Positions 20,748 through 34,100 of a stretch of 64,000 nucleotides of DNA are shown piece by piece. The position numbers and the translations under genes are program-made. A model generated the notes under the pieces. That model had not been told where the DNA came from. It searched no databases and saw nothing but the letters and a program-made list of their open reading frames with translations. This stretch comes from Tomocerus qinae. Its lineage: Eukaryota; Arthropoda; Collembola; Entomobryomorpha; Tomoceridae. Where the stretch lies: NCBI GenBank assembly GCA_020055645.1, contig CM034548.1, forward strand, positions 19,964,001 to 20,028,000, in the 5' to 3' direction. Each line of letters begins with the position of its first letter. Position 1 is the first letter of the stretch.

Positions 20748-21262
20748 ACTTTTGCTTTTTTACTTTGCACTTTTGTAGGCCATTTTGCAAAACTTGTCGT
20801 TGGACCAAAATTGGAATAATAGTAAAAAGTGAAAAGTTACAAGTAAAAAGCGCTTACTTTGCAACCTATGTTGCACGGACAACAAAACGCAAAAGTGGAA
20901 AAGAAAAAGTTTAAAAACTTTGCAGGTTTTTTTGCAAGGTGTCCAGAGGCTTGTCAAGTATAATAATACTAGATGAGCAATAGGGTACAAATAGGAATTT
21001 TCTTAAAATGTTCGAGTTTTTATGGAGTTACCGCAGCTACGGCATTAAAAAGTTGAATTTGAAAATGTGGAAGAGCATGAAAGTCGAAGTCAAGAGCAAT
21101 GTTGCTAGACAGGGCACAGTTTACATGTTCAACTTTTTTTACTTTTCTCTTTTTGGTTACGAAGTGATTAGTGAGGCCAAAATTTTGGTGCAACGATTTT
21201 ACTTTGCAACTTTTGCAAAAGTGACAAGTGAAAAGGGTAGCTATGGTGCAATTGGCCCCATG
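20748..21262. repeat. Possible TIR element with ACTTTTGC/GCAAAAGT words
   Basis: Both ends carry clusters of ACTTTGCACTTTTG-like words in opposite orientations (left near 20755-20780, right near 21200-21235, including the palindrome ACTTTTGCAAAAGT), resembling the subterminal-word structure of the 4195-4975 element. I could not pair exact termini or a target duplication. The 115-codon open frame at 21008-21355 largely reads through this repeat and has no recognisable domain. Confidence 0.4.
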
Positions 21263-21362
21263 TTAGTATTGAAATATCCCTTTACGGGTATTATAGATCG
21301 GGTAACTATGTTGACCTGGTGGTTAAGATGTGGGATGATTAGACTGAAATATTGAGAGTATT

Positions 21363-22060
21363 TTAAGAGGCTTGATTAAAGTAGAGTTTTATTATAGAAT
21401 TTTAGTAGTGTCAAATTGTCAACAGCTCTCGGTCGGAGACCGGAGCTCCAGGTTTAAGTACTACATTGTGAGTGAGTGAGCGTGTCCGTTTCTGACTAAC
21501 ATACTGTCCCTTGACTATCTCATCCCTCGGTATTTATAAGTCCATCGGTACATGTGTTTCTCATAAACCTCACATACTAAAACAAGGGCAAAGGATGTTT
21601 GTGTTACAATATTAAGAACTAGAATGATATGAGGTATGAGAAGGATAAATGGATGTTAAATGTTCAATAGGAAAGAATTGGGTTGACAAATAAATGCTTA
21701 GGTTGTAGTTTACAAGCCTTACAAAGTATTTAGATTACATACTGAACTAAAAATTACAATTCCTTACATTATCATACATTAAAAGTCCAACTAATTTAGC
21801 ACTTAGCGTTTACTTTTCAGTGTTAGTTACACTTTACGAAATCAGTCTAGCTACAGCGCATTGGCCCGAATTTCATGGACCGTTGATTAGACTCAGTACT
21901 GATAGTCTAGTCCTTGCTTATTAATTACAAAATATTACCCTTACTCATTAATTACAAAATTTTACGGACAAATATACAAACCTTAATACAAGAATGGTGA
22001 AAGAATTCCATGCGCATACCCCACTTTATGTTTAAAAGATTATGTTTATGTAGAGTAAAG
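21363..22060. other. Intergenic sequence, no gene recognised
   Basis: Contains a CGGTCGGAGACCGGAG word near 21430 that can form a short hairpin, and a GAGTGAGTGAG stretch near 21470. No exon or RNA gene supported. If the - strand gene at 22.1-22.7 kb has more exons they may lie here, but none was recognised. Confidence 0.4.
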
Positions 22061-22083
22061 ATTTAATGGAGAAATCTTGCAGC

Positions 22084-22680
22084 TTTAATTATAAAGACGG
22101 GCGTGGCGTCCGAGGGTGGACTTGTTCTGCTGTATAATTGGGTAGGGAAACAGTTGTACGCTGCTGGCCTTCTCTCTGAGCGCCTCGAGCCACAGATTGT
22201 CTACTGCAAAAATAAAAAAATAAATATACATTTGCAAATATTTCAAAATCATAGACTGGATTACAAATTAGTTTATGAATTTATATTACAATAGCTGACA
22301 AACTAACACCATAGCACACGGATTGTGCCCTGGAGATACACACACTCACATTAGCAAAAATCTGCTACGTATTTACATTAAATTATGAATTAAAAAGCTA
22401 ACCCCAACTGAACTGAAGCATGCGGAACATTACTACTCACTGGAGTCCCCTGCTGACTCGCTTGAACCTGTACGCTACATGCAACAAAAATACAGCCTAT
22501 TATATTATTTTATACATCAGCAATTAAAGTCACACAATTGCTGTTAATTGAACAAGTGAAATAAATATTTAAATGTTAGTAACAAGTGATATATATTTAT
22601 AATTACAAAAACCATACTCACTTTGCTAGCTGGCGGTTGGCTGGCGAGCCAGGGTTCTTTGGTTGCTGCTTATCGGCCAT
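22084..22680 (-). CDS. Candidate small three-exon gene of unknown function
   Basis: On the - strand an ATG at 22680 opens MADKQQPKNPGSPANRQLA and runs into a strong donor (GTGAGT) after 22622. A second exon follows a T-rich acceptor (start 22474 after TAG, or 22467 after CAG) and ends at 22441 before GTGAGT. A third exon follows a long T tract and TTTTTGCAG/TAG near 22204. All three patches are GC-richer than the surroundings. With the 22467 acceptor, phases agree and the frame continues ...QSVARGAQREGQQRTTVS... to a stop about 22090. With the 22474 acceptor a different C-terminus follows. The predicted product is about 60-75 residues, basic and polar, without a membrane segment. I do not recognise the protein; the splice signals are the main support. 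Confidence 0.4.
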
Positions 22681-22994
22681 TATTTCCAAGTCTTATTTGT
22701 GTATCTGGGCGAAGGAAATTACAATTAGAATTGTCCCCGTTGAAAGTATAGCTTGGATTAGCATGATTATAGTTATAGCTTCCTTCATTGTTTTGATTCA
22801 CAATTTACTGAATTGTCGCGGAGGATAATGGTAATTTTTTATGAATTAAGATGCTAATGACTAAATTGTAATCACTAAATAGCAAAATTTAAAGTAACTG
22901 CTACTAATCATTAGATAGAGAAAACAACTTACTAATTTGATTTTCACTAAATTGATAAGGAAGAGGTAAAAAGGAGAAATAGATTGATACAACA

Positions 22995-23036
22995 GATAAA
23001 CAGAATATCGATTTGGATTTGGATATTCTGTTTATC
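22995..23036. repeat. Hairpin with 15-bp perfect arms
   Basis: GATAAACAGAATATC at 22995-23009 and its exact reverse complement at 23022-23036 enclose a 12-base loop (GATTTGGATTTG). It could form a stem in RNA or DNA; it has no T tract or other context that suggests a function. Confidence 0.8.
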
Positions 23037-23039
23037 AGT

Positions 23040-26000
23040 ACCTGTTTAATATTTTCAGTACCTGTGTTGTAGAGTTGAAGATGAATTGGGCTCAATGCCT
23101 CGGTTTCCTGACTCTTCTAGTCAAAGGACTGAAACGACGCGATTGAAGAATGCTAATACTTAAGGTTTACCGCATTAAAATAGATTATTCAAGAAGTGGA
23201 AGTGTGGAAGGATGACTGTCCTAAAACTCATATCAGATTTTAGATTAATAATAGTTTGTCCTGTCAGTTGAGAAAGACGCGTTTTTAGAATTAATGAATC
23301 TCGATCTGTTGAAGTCGAGTAATGTCATGACAAACTTCTCATTTAATTTCCCAGATTTCTATATAAGTAGGACTAAAATAACGTTCCAAATGATCCCAAC
23401 AATTAAAATTGCCGTCTGCAGTCAACAGTTGACAGTCCAAACTTTTCTTAATACGAAGTACAGGCACACGTTCACGGATTTGGTCAATAATTGAGGGAGG
23501 ACGCTTCAAATAATTTGTCAAAAACGTGTAATTTTCACGACAAGAGGGAGAATTTCCGCTGATTTCATTTTTGCTTCTGTAGGTATATGGATATTAATAT
23601 ATAATGTCGTATGATATTTTCAATGTCTTTGCTAATGCCATCCTTCGAACAACTCCGAATAAACTTGGTATTTGTATGTCGAAAAATTAATATAATGCAA
23701 TGTAGAGATCTGCGTGGTTCTTTGATTGCAAATTGAGATTCTGCTTTCCATGGGAATTTTTCTGGTATTTTGTATCCTGTACTTGTGTGTATAACTCTTT
23801 TCCAAATACGTATTTAATACCGGTCAACGATAAGGATATAGAAAATATGGGTAGTCATCGTTAATACTATAATTCAAAAATAATCATCGTTTATTTGATG
23901 CAATAGTGAATAGAGCAAGAAACAAGCTTATTATGGTGAAAAGTAGGTGTGAAAGGTGTCGAGAAGCATTGGCATGCATATGTCGCTCAAATTTAGATTT
24001 ATTGGTAGAATTTTTATCTTACTGTTTTTTTTAAATGGATAAACCCTAACTTGAAAGCAAAAAAGAATTTTCTTGTATAATTTTCCATATTTTATTGCAG
24101 ACAGGTCGGAGATTTTGACGCGCGGGCTGTTACTTATAACGTTGCGATTTTTGTGACAATGTTCAAGTTCTTCCATAACAAGGACTGTAGCATGACAAAG
24201 TATTTCTTATTGTCAGTACTTTTTTAAATTATTGTAAACTTCCCCTACATTTGGATACATGTAAATGAAGAATGCTCAAAATGCTCGCATCAACGCACCT
24301 CTAAATATTTAATGAATGTACCGTTACGTCATAACTTTTTGTGTCACCCCGACTCATTGCAATGTAAGTACCTTTGACGAACTAAGAAAATTACAAAAAA
24401 TGCCTCTACAGAGTACTACTACATCACATCTCCATATAAACATGTAACCAAATCATCGAATTGACTGGGTGTGCTCATTCTCTATTTGCAGATAAGTTCT
24501 TAGTACTACATGATCATTGTATAATACTCGGAATGCAATTTGAAGCCTACGAAATGACTATATATTCACGTTTCTGGTTCCCAAATAATACCATTAAGGC
24601 TTAGCTCTAAAAATCTTACTTAACACTTAATTTTTATTCTACTGCTATAAGGCGGCAGCTATTTCCACTTTCTACGGGCCTTAGATACCATGGAATGGAA
24701 CATCAACGTTGTATAACTGTATACAATTAAGACAATATAAATTATATGCGGTAATAGCAATGATATAGTCCAAAGACGAATTATGTGAATTTTAAGGATT
24801 TCAATATTTAGGTTTTAGTTATTTTTGAAGCCACATTTGATATGGAAACTGGTAGTAAATAAAAATGTCTGCAAATGAATACAATTCATTTATTTTCAAC
24901 TTAAGCTATACTTTTAGATTCTCAAACTGATACTTAAAACATTCTTTGTTGCAGCGAGTAAAAGAAAACGAGGGAGCTGAAATAGCGATAGGTATAGATT
25001 ATAGATAAATCTTTATTCCACGATTGCATCTCAAAGAAAAGTGTTTCCGCCACTGTATTTATCCACAAAGCAATAATAATTTTGTAAGGGACACGATTTT
25101 CGTGAACATTTGGGCATCGCAATTCAAAATCCATGCAATGAAATGACTTCATATGTGAATGGCAAGTGCATTAAACCGTTTTGGCCTTTAATTTTGCATT
25201 CCTATTGCTAAATTGTCATAGAATATGCAGTATTTGTTACTGTAAACATGATTAGCATTAGTTAATTTGCGAGCCGCAAGTTCTGAAATGGTAAACATGA
25301 AAGAAAATCATTTTTGGCATTTTATTATTGAACTTACATAGGTAGGTAGGCATCGGAAAGTATAAAAGATAAGTACATACGCTGGTGGCCAGACGTTTTA
25401 GAAACTTTAGTGAACTTGAGACCCAGACAGACAAGCGTGGGCAATTGGGCATCCATTTACAAACAGCAAACAGTCAAAGAACAAATTTATACTATTTTGT
25501 GTCTAATAAGTCGGCGAAGAGGATGGTATTTTGCGAGTGCCATTTGTTTGATGTTAAATTATCTAAGTACTTAAACTAATAGAGTCTATAGCATGAGATT
25601 TGAATATGAACATCCAGATAAAGACAGACCAGTTCAATATTATTACGTTTTTGGGTTTGTTTAAGGTAAAAGATGGTATTAGCCTAAGCTGGATGAGAAA
25701 TAGTGTAAAATGCAAATTATTTGTGTAGCGCTATAGAAAGAGCAGACAGAGCTGCCTATAATGTCTGTAAATGATGTTTCGTCATTTACGTTTTTCTTGT
25801 ATTGCTAGTGTCTCTTGCTTTCTTCTACTTAAGATGCTGGTAATCATGGGTGTGACGTGATTTGGGTGGAATCGTAGACTCTTTTACACTGTATTTTATA
25901 CTCTAATGGTGTAGGTAGTGTCTAGTGTATAGGATTTCATTTGATACACCCGTAAGAATGGATATTTACAGTCTGAGTCTGAGAGTATTCCTTGTTTATA

Positions 26001-29000
26001 CATTTAGCAAAAGTTTTTTGCACTTGAGCATTCTGTTTATGATGAAGAGAAACATTAAGATTTAAAGTTTATATGGCACTACAGTATTGGGTACCGTAGA
26101 CATTTTTCTGTAATGTATCCTTTTGCATAATATTGTATTACTTAAACTATAAGATATAACTGTGTGGTGCAAAGTAAAGTATGTAGGTACAATTTCTACA
26201 TTTGCAGAAGAGATGAGAGTCCAGTTCGCTAGCTCGACACTAATTTTACAATAAATAGACGTGCTTACTCAGACATATGGAGAGAGTCATCTCAACTCAC
26301 GGATAACCCTAACCCTAATGAAATTACACGTTAAATTGCAAAAGCACACTTTTATGTAGTATTCAAACAAGCGGCTCTGTCTCTTAATCAGTCTCACTCT
26401 GAATGACACTCCAAAGATAGCTATAATGGTATATACGTGTAGTCTATAGTATAATGGATGCACACTCATTAGAGCACTCATTGAATCTTGTATGGATAGT
26501 CTGAGGGGATTCTATTGTAGAGATCCGCCTGTGTGGAATAAGTTTTATATTCACGTAGGAAAATCCATACCTATATACAATTAGATATTACATTACAAGA
26601 GATTACATATAATATTTGATTGTGAGTGGACTAAAAGTGAGAATGAAGATGTAAAGTAAACTCTTTGTTGCCGTCTTCTCATTGTACATCTTGAGAATGT
26701 TTGGTTAATGTGATAGAGATGGCAAGTTCCATTCTCACTCCTTGTCTGGTTGCCAGTATTTGCACAGATTAAGCTGTAGTCTATGTGTATACAGCGTAAA
26801 TGCTAATAGATGTTTAAAATTAAAGTATCGTACACCTTGACACGTTGGTATTGGTATGTCATTATGTGCATTCTGCATTGTTTGTGTTGTTTCATTGGAC
26901 TCTGTTCGGATGGATGGATGAAGACCTTTATTCCTAATCGAATGAATGGGCTTCTTCTTGAATGTTGGGTAACGAATATACGGTAGACTTGATTTTATTT
27001 GACATAACATCATCTGAGCTGACGATGAGCAAATAACAAATGCAAAAAGATGTTTGTTGAATACGAGCTATAGGTCTGAGTCATGATTTGATCTAACCAG
27101 CCTTGGAAAGACTGATTGTTACCCGACCGAAATCTTCACATCACGATTTCATGTTAGCATGCATTCATAATGCTCAAATATTTCAACTACCTCTATGCAC
27201 ATTATAAACATGTTCAATAATACCTGCTAAGATGCTTATGTTTACTGTTCTAATGAGTTACGATGATATAAATACATGAAAATAATATATTCCTACTGAT
27301 ATAGGACATTCCATGTATAATCGTTTAATGCAAATAAATATTTCATTTATACAGCTATGCATCTGTGTGATTTAGGTAGCAGTACATCCAGGGGTAGATA
27401 AATAACAACATTTTTATGTTTGTAGACATATCTGTATGCCATGAGGCGTTATTACTAGAGAAGTAAGTGTAATTATGTGTCTTGCCAATTTATCTAGAGA
27501 ACATAGATATCCGTTTACTGTATTTATCTATGAATGATGAATATTTTCAAGCTTTTATCTGCAATTCAGCCATACAGGTACTGATATTATTGCAAAGAAT
27601 CTTAATAGTGGTCTTGGTCTTCCTTGATTTGTTTTTTACTGCCGAGCTGGGATGGCGACTAATTGAACAAGGCCTTCCTCTCAGACACTTACGACTACGA
27701 TTAGTAGTTAGTGGAAAGAATGGAACTGACAAAAGTGAAGACATGTATGCTGTCGAATTGCCATTACATCACTCAATCACATCCATCCATCATTCATGAT
27801 ATCGTCACACAGATGCGGAGACACTGCTCATCCTTACAGCTACACTTCGACTTATCTATTATTATCTCTCGATATTCCTGATGCTTACCTATGTCCATTA
27901 AGAATTCCATTGTACCAACATATTATCGTGCTTAGTATTCATGTAATATTTTATGACTATATTGTACCTGTGTCAATTCATCAAGGAATATATGTTAAAA
28001 TGCAGCAAATAAATTATTTTAGACTTGCCATGAGATTCATCATCATTATTGTGTATTATTACAGCATCGAATCACCTTCCATTCACTCAATCAGATGCAC
28101 CTATGTCATCCTTCGCAGAAAATATTTTCAGAGGAACGCAAATAAAGATATTAGTGATGTATTAGTATTTTCATTGTTAGCTTCCTGATGACCAATTGCT
28201 TCTGAATTTGGAAATGCTTTGATAACTTGATAATGAAGAAATGGAAAAGGCAAGGCTAATAGTAATGCAAATAGGCACAATATTTTGCATAATATAATAC
28301 ACACTAAAGTTCTAATCACTAGTAATCTGTCTGCTGATTCCAAGTTTCGAGTTTCAAGCATAATAGAAATCTGTTAAGATAGGTTGACCTCAACAAAGGA
28401 AACCCCTTCATTTGCGCAATCATAAAATGCAACTTGACAAGAAACTTAAATCGCTTTTCGTACTAAACTCGAGCAAATAAGGCTGGTTTCCCTAAAATGG
28501 TGAAAGCCAAACCTGTCATCATTTCACGAACACTTACTCAGATCGACATCCTACGCTGCAGTTGTAGTTCTGAGTTGTAACTCTGATTGCTCTTTAAATT
28601 GTTTCTGCATACATAGATCAGTCATTCAATTCCCTCATTGTCAGCGACCTGGCCAACAAACACGAACAAAACAAAACCAGATCCGGTTACTTAATACTTA
28701 TTTACCAATGACAGGGGTCACTCAAGTGACACCTTACATTAAATAAGTAGCCGTAGGTCAGCGACCACATCTCAGTTACCGTAAAACCTACACTCTGACT
28801 CTAAACCATTCTTTTATTGCACTAGGTACATAATATCTCTATATAGCCCCATAAATTCCATATTATTATATTAGTGCTTATAAAATAGTCATTTATATCT
28901 GCTAACAGTAGTAGTTACATAAACTTAAGTACATACTGCACAAGATGCAGTAAAAGTTATTATCACTACCTATTCAGGCATTCCTTATCGTACACACACC

Positions 29001-30600
29001 ATATGGCTCAAGAATTACATAAGGGAAACGCACTTGGCATTTATCATCAGCCCATGGTAGATTAGATAATATTAATAATATTTGTGCTTATTTATTAGCT
29101 AAGCACACACCTGCAGATTAGTGGGTGAATGAATTATCATAATCGGACTATCACATCGATGACAGAATAGAGGTACATTTAGTAGCATTATAAAACCATG
29201 TGTCCATGTCTATAAAATTCAAGTCATTAATTACACTGTATAACATTTGTAGTAGACATGTAATGAGATATCAAAGTGATGAATTTTATTAATTGACAAT
29301 GTGATTATATCATTAAGAATCCGATCCGGTTCGACATATTAGGCTTTTTCTTACATGACCGTGTAAAAGTTTTGCAAGTGCAATTTTATTGTCTGGCGTC
29401 GTGATGTAATGTATGCATAGTATTTGTTAAAGCATTAAAAGAGACAAAAGTCAACCAAATAGAATAAACAAGGAGTAAGTGTAGAAACTCATCAGAGATT
29501 TGTCTTGAGACTGGGGCTTTGCCTTCAGCGTGCATAATAATGCGAGTATTAAAGACCTCGACCTCCTACGGAGACATGGCTCACTTCATTCGATTGACTC
29601 TATGGCCTGGCTTTTATCTAACCTGAGAGACCTTTCACTTTCGCCAGACTCACCTCACTCAACAATAACATCTCTCTGCCTGCTACTTCATCATATTGCT
29701 CTGTACAACAAAGTCTAATGCCCAAGATAACCAAAGGTAAGCAACACTTAATACAGCAAACAATCCACTTGTCTCATTGTCTCACTACTCCCTCAGTCAT
29801 CACGATCTCATGATGCATATACACACATCACATACTCTACGTCATCTTCACTTCTCCATTACCATAAAATAAGTAATATTATCCTTTAGATTCCTACTAT
29901 CACTTCCACTAATATGTAAATATACATATACACTTACTATGCAACACACAATAATATTATAATCGTCATGTAATAATATCTGGCTGTATTGTTGTTACCG
30001 GTCCAATGCATCCTCTCTAATCCTAATCTCCATCCAATTCAAATTACTAACTTAATATGCAATCAGTCATTCTAAAGTCACTTGTAGGTACTATATGTGA
30101 CGTTATACCCAATCTCCATCAGTGTCCATCTAGACACTTCGTGTACTATTATTATTGAAAAATTCATTGTTCTTAGGCATATGTACATACTTCAAAGAAG
30201 AATATTGTAATAGACAATTATAATTATGTAGTTTTAAGTCTCATCTCTACTTAAGGTAAGTACTTACCTACCTTTAGCAAGACTTGTTGTGTAATCCTCT
30301 AAGGAGTCCGACCATGCAACTGTTTCGTTTTATATTGTTAATCGATAATTAGTGTTCTTACCTCAAATGACATTGTAGCATGACTCCTTTGGGACAGCGC
30401 TAATCTTTTTATTATTTCATTGACAATCCCAGTCGGTAGATCCACTTTACATATCAACAATGTCGAATCGAAAGTCTGTGACTCAAAATTCTAATATTTT
30501 CATAACATAAGGACACTCCTACACTGGTAAAACCAAAGCACCCTTATTTGTACATCTATCTTTCTATTGAACAAACGTTTCGTGGAATTGAGACAACCAC
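23040..30600. other. Gene-poor, transposon-poor tract
   Basis: No exon, RNA gene or paired terminal repeats recognised over 7.5 kb. Local strand composition is uneven: 29581-29940 has about 103 C and 32 G on the + strand by hand count, while 26.4-26.9 kb leans to G. Open frames up to 130 codons (27796-28188) have no recognisable domain; the frame at 29530-29718 is the most coding-like in composition but lacks a convincing donor. Confidence 0.5.
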
Positions 30601-30612
30601 ACGGACGGAGCT

Positions 30613-30662
30613 CCTTACGTAGTAAACCTTACCTCCGCGGAGGTAACGTTTACTGCGTAAGG
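30613..30662. repeat. 50-bp palindrome, 25-bp arms, two mismatches
   Basis: Arms 30613-30637 (CCTTACGTAGTAAACC...CCTCCG) and 30638-30662 are reverse complements except at two positions, with no spacer (centre CCGCGG). It lies 45 bp left of the TIR element at 30707-31108. Confidence 0.85.
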
Positions 30663-30706
30663 TACTTTGTTTCATTACGTTTCACCGTTACACTGTGTAC
30701 TTATTT

Positions 30707-31108
30707 TTAATATTAGGCAGTTAGTTTTATCCCTTAGTGTAACTTTGGGCCTTGCGCAGGGTAAGTCTTTACGCGGCTTCCTTTTCGAAGCTTACTTACA
30801 CTACGGTTACGTAGAATAGTTAGTGATTTCCCGTAAGTATTTGGTTGCTAGGTGCCACAATTTCGAAAATTAACTTTGTAGAATAAACATGAATAATGCC
30901 AGTCGCCTGGGTAACTGCATCCTGGGAGGGCACAAGGGCACTGCGTATGCCCGTAAGTCTGAAACGTAGTGTAGTCATTTTTACGTTTCGTAACTCAATT
31001 TTTTTGGCTTAGCCTAGGATTTTTACGGAAAGGGGAGGGGTTTGACGTAAGACTTACACTACGGGAGGCTCATTCTTACACTACGGGAAAAAACTAACTG
31101 CCTATTAA
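30707..31108. mobile_element. Small TIR element bounded by TTAA
   Basis: Inverted ends AGGCAGTTAGTTTTATCCC (left, from 30715) and the mirror of AGGCAGTTAGTTTTTTCCCG (right, ending 31103) extend through TAGTGTAA, about 26 of 28 matching. TTAA occurs just outside at 30707-30710 and 31105-31108, as for piggyBac-type targets, although the distance to the TIR differs by three bases. The interior has further mirrored GTAGTGTAAG / CTTACACTAC words. No transposase, about 0.4 kb. The superfamily call is tentative. Confidence 0.6.
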
Positions 31109-31109
31109 T

Positions 31110-34100
31110 GCGAATTTTACAACCTAACGTAGTGTAATTCATTTCGCCTGACTTGCAAATAAATTTTGCCAGAATTCTACACACATACAGGGTAACTACG
31201 AAGTTCCAATACACGTTTGTCGGCTAATAACTCCAAAACTAGAGCAGATAGAAAAATGGGAGTACTACCATTGGAAAGAGGCTGAACTAACTTAAAGATT
31301 GGTATATGACAAGTAATTATTTGAAACTAAATAATAGTCAAAAAATAATGATGAACTAAAATTTAATTTATACATGGGAAACCATAGGGAAAACATACCC
31401 GACATTTATTATGGCGAGTTAATATGGCTTTAGAGTGTTTTTTACACTAATTATTGTGATCACTCCTAACAAAAATAAATCTAAATTACTCCCACTTTAT
31501 TTAGGCCTCCGTCGTGGTACAGAAATGACAAAAATTGGCATAAGAACAAGGTACATAAAATGGGAAAACTTTTTCCGATATTCTACAACCATTTGGAATC
31601 CATAAATAGCTAAACTTTGGCGACTCTGCATAAATCATATTTTAGTCTAGTATAATATACCTAAATTTAGATTCAGATTTGTCAAGAGACTTCTCTGTAA
31701 TAAGTTCACACACAGCCACACATATTGAATCAAAAGTGTTATCGTCACCCAGGCACGGTAACACTTTTAACTTTATTATTATTATTTGTTTAGCAGTACA
31801 GTAGTATTTAGTAGTACAGTATTATTACTGCTCGACATGTAAGTATACACACCCTATTATACGCTAAGTAAAATTCCCTAAAATTCTTTTGACCTTCCTT
31901 TTAAGAATTATTTCCAGCATCGAGTCACTTCTCATTTTCCACTACTGGTTCTGATAATCAGATCCCCCTCCCATTTTTAATGTTGGTAAGCGTTTATTTA
32001 ATAACTGCAATAGAAATTTGACAAATACCTTTTGTTTCCTGGTTTTCAGGTTTAAAACATTATAAATTTCAAACAACAAAATTATAAATGGGAAGATTGA
32101 GAGTTTGCTTTGTTATTTATTTTTTAATATAATATTCCGCTTAAAACCTCAAGACTTTACGAAAGAGGGAAATTTTAATGTAACCCACAAAAACCTAGAA
32201 ATTCTAAATTTTCTTTTAATTTATTTTCGTGGGTTTGACATTTTATTAATTGTACATACTTCGAAAGTGAAAATAAAAGGAGTAAAAGACAATTTCACGA
32301 TGTTTCACGCTCTTTTAAACTTCTATTCTCATATTTGGAAGAGATATTTCATTAAAAATCTTTTAGTCATTAAAACTATCAACGCCTATTAGCAATATTT
32401 TAGTAATGCTACTTGCTTTATGAAACGGTAACAGAAAATAAGAAAAATCGACGTATTCAGTAATTTTAGTTTCACCAGTACCGAAATTTACGACATTCTA
32501 AAAATGTGTTCAGTGTATATCTGAATAAATTATATTAATAGTGGAGCAGGATCGTTAGCAAAACGATTTGAGACGTTATTTATGGTATGAAAAGAGAACT
32601 GGGTGGAGAGGCATAGTTGAAGAATGAGATTTGGGATACCAGTGAAGGACACTAAAAACGAAACAAGAACTACTTAATCTAGACTGAGAAGAAATGCGGG
32701 GGTGCATTGCAATTGCAGTTCAATGGTTCATGAAGCATAGGTCTACAAACACGAAAGTAAACAGTAGCAACAACGAAAGATCAATGTTCAGAAGACACAT
32801 ACCAAAACAAGTAGTTATGTCTAAATGTTGTGTAGTGTAGTGAAGAAGACTACAACATCGCCGAAATGAGTTGTTTCAGGTTTTCCATGCAAATTGATTG
32901 ACGAGCAGATGAGCATATCGGGCTGAGGATGCGGCGACTAAGAAAGGGCGTTCTTTAATTTATGGTTAGAATACTTTATATTCGCTACACTAAAGGTAAA
33001 CAAAATCAAAACATGGAAATAAAATTTTTTCCTTGCTTCGGCTGTCCTTAAGTTGATTTTAGCCAAAGTCGTGTCACGTCACGGACCAAGTACAAAGTGG
33101 GAACACTTCTAAAGTCTAAAAAAATAATAAGCTGCAAGGCTGTTACTGTCTATAAGGTAAAAGAACTTGACAGCAGATCTCATATTACCCGGGAGCATAA
33201 TATTATCTAACACTAAACGGTGCATTGTGTACAGTATGATTTTACATGCTTCAAATGTACAGAATCTGTGATGTGCATTAAACACTCAAAAAAACTTTTC
33301 ACTGACTATATTGCTCTAGCTTGTCTCCTATATACGGAAATTAAAAATAATATAACTATAAAATTAATACCAGTCATTATCATTTCGCTGCTTTACAAAA
33401 ATTGGCAGAAATGATATAAATTTGGAGTCACTTTTAAAATATAGATAGTCTGAATCTTATTGGTCGTACAAATTAAATTGCGACCGAAATTGTCTTTCTA
33501 AATTAGTAAATCCAATTACCATAAATACAATTGGAGATGAACATAATATTATTCTTCATACAGCATTTTTAGTTTGTAATTAAATTCCATAGGAGAAAAT
33601 TTAATTTCAAGAAATAATTAATAAGAAAGTTTATGATTGTTTTGCGTAACGGATATTCCGAATGTCACTTTCCCCACTTTTCCGGGACTGATACTAATAT
33701 TTACACTATAGTCAGTCAGCCCACCTGGCACATTAATTGTAGACAGGGTCAAAACTAGGATGCGGGATATTCCATATAGGTAGGAGTCAGGAGTACTTCA
33801 TGTCATGCTGTCATGGGGGTTTTTTGCACGTTATTTTCATGCTCCTGGTTTTGGCTTGAGTGTCGCCCAATCTGCGAGTGTGTCTGGGAATAAAACTCCT
33901 TATTAGTAGTACAAATATGTAATCATTGCCTTTTAAAATTTTGATTTTTAAGACGTATATAGTATACTGGTAGGCCCCAGCTTGTGTTACTCAATTTAGA
34001 AATGTAAATTGCATACTTATTAGATTATGCGTTGAAAATTTTGGAGACGAATTCCGAGAGTACTACAAATTACGAATAAATATTTTTATAAATAGAACGA

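Noticed and set aside
21008-21355. 115-codon open frame.
   Set aside because: It reads through the ACTTTTGC/GCAAAAGT repeat; composition and lack of motifs argue against a gene.
26304-26317. AACCCTAACCCTAA, resembling a vertebrate-type telomere repeat.
   Set aside because: Only two units; chance occurrence is likely and arthropod telomeres use TTAGG.
27482-27799. 105-codon open frame with a hydrophobic run (ILIVVLVFLDLFFTAELG).
   Set aside because: It could be mistaken for a signal-peptide exon, but the start and donor do not fit, and similar frames arise by chance in this AT-rich tract.
27796-28188. 130-codon open frame, the longest on offer.
   Set aside because: No domain, low-complexity I/Y/S content, no splice or conservation evidence.
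29530-29718. 62-codon open frame MHNNASIKDLDLLRRHGSLH... with coding-like composition.
   Set aside because: An acceptor-like TTGCCTTCAG precedes it, but I found no supported donor or protein family; it lies in a C-skewed block that alters apparent composition.
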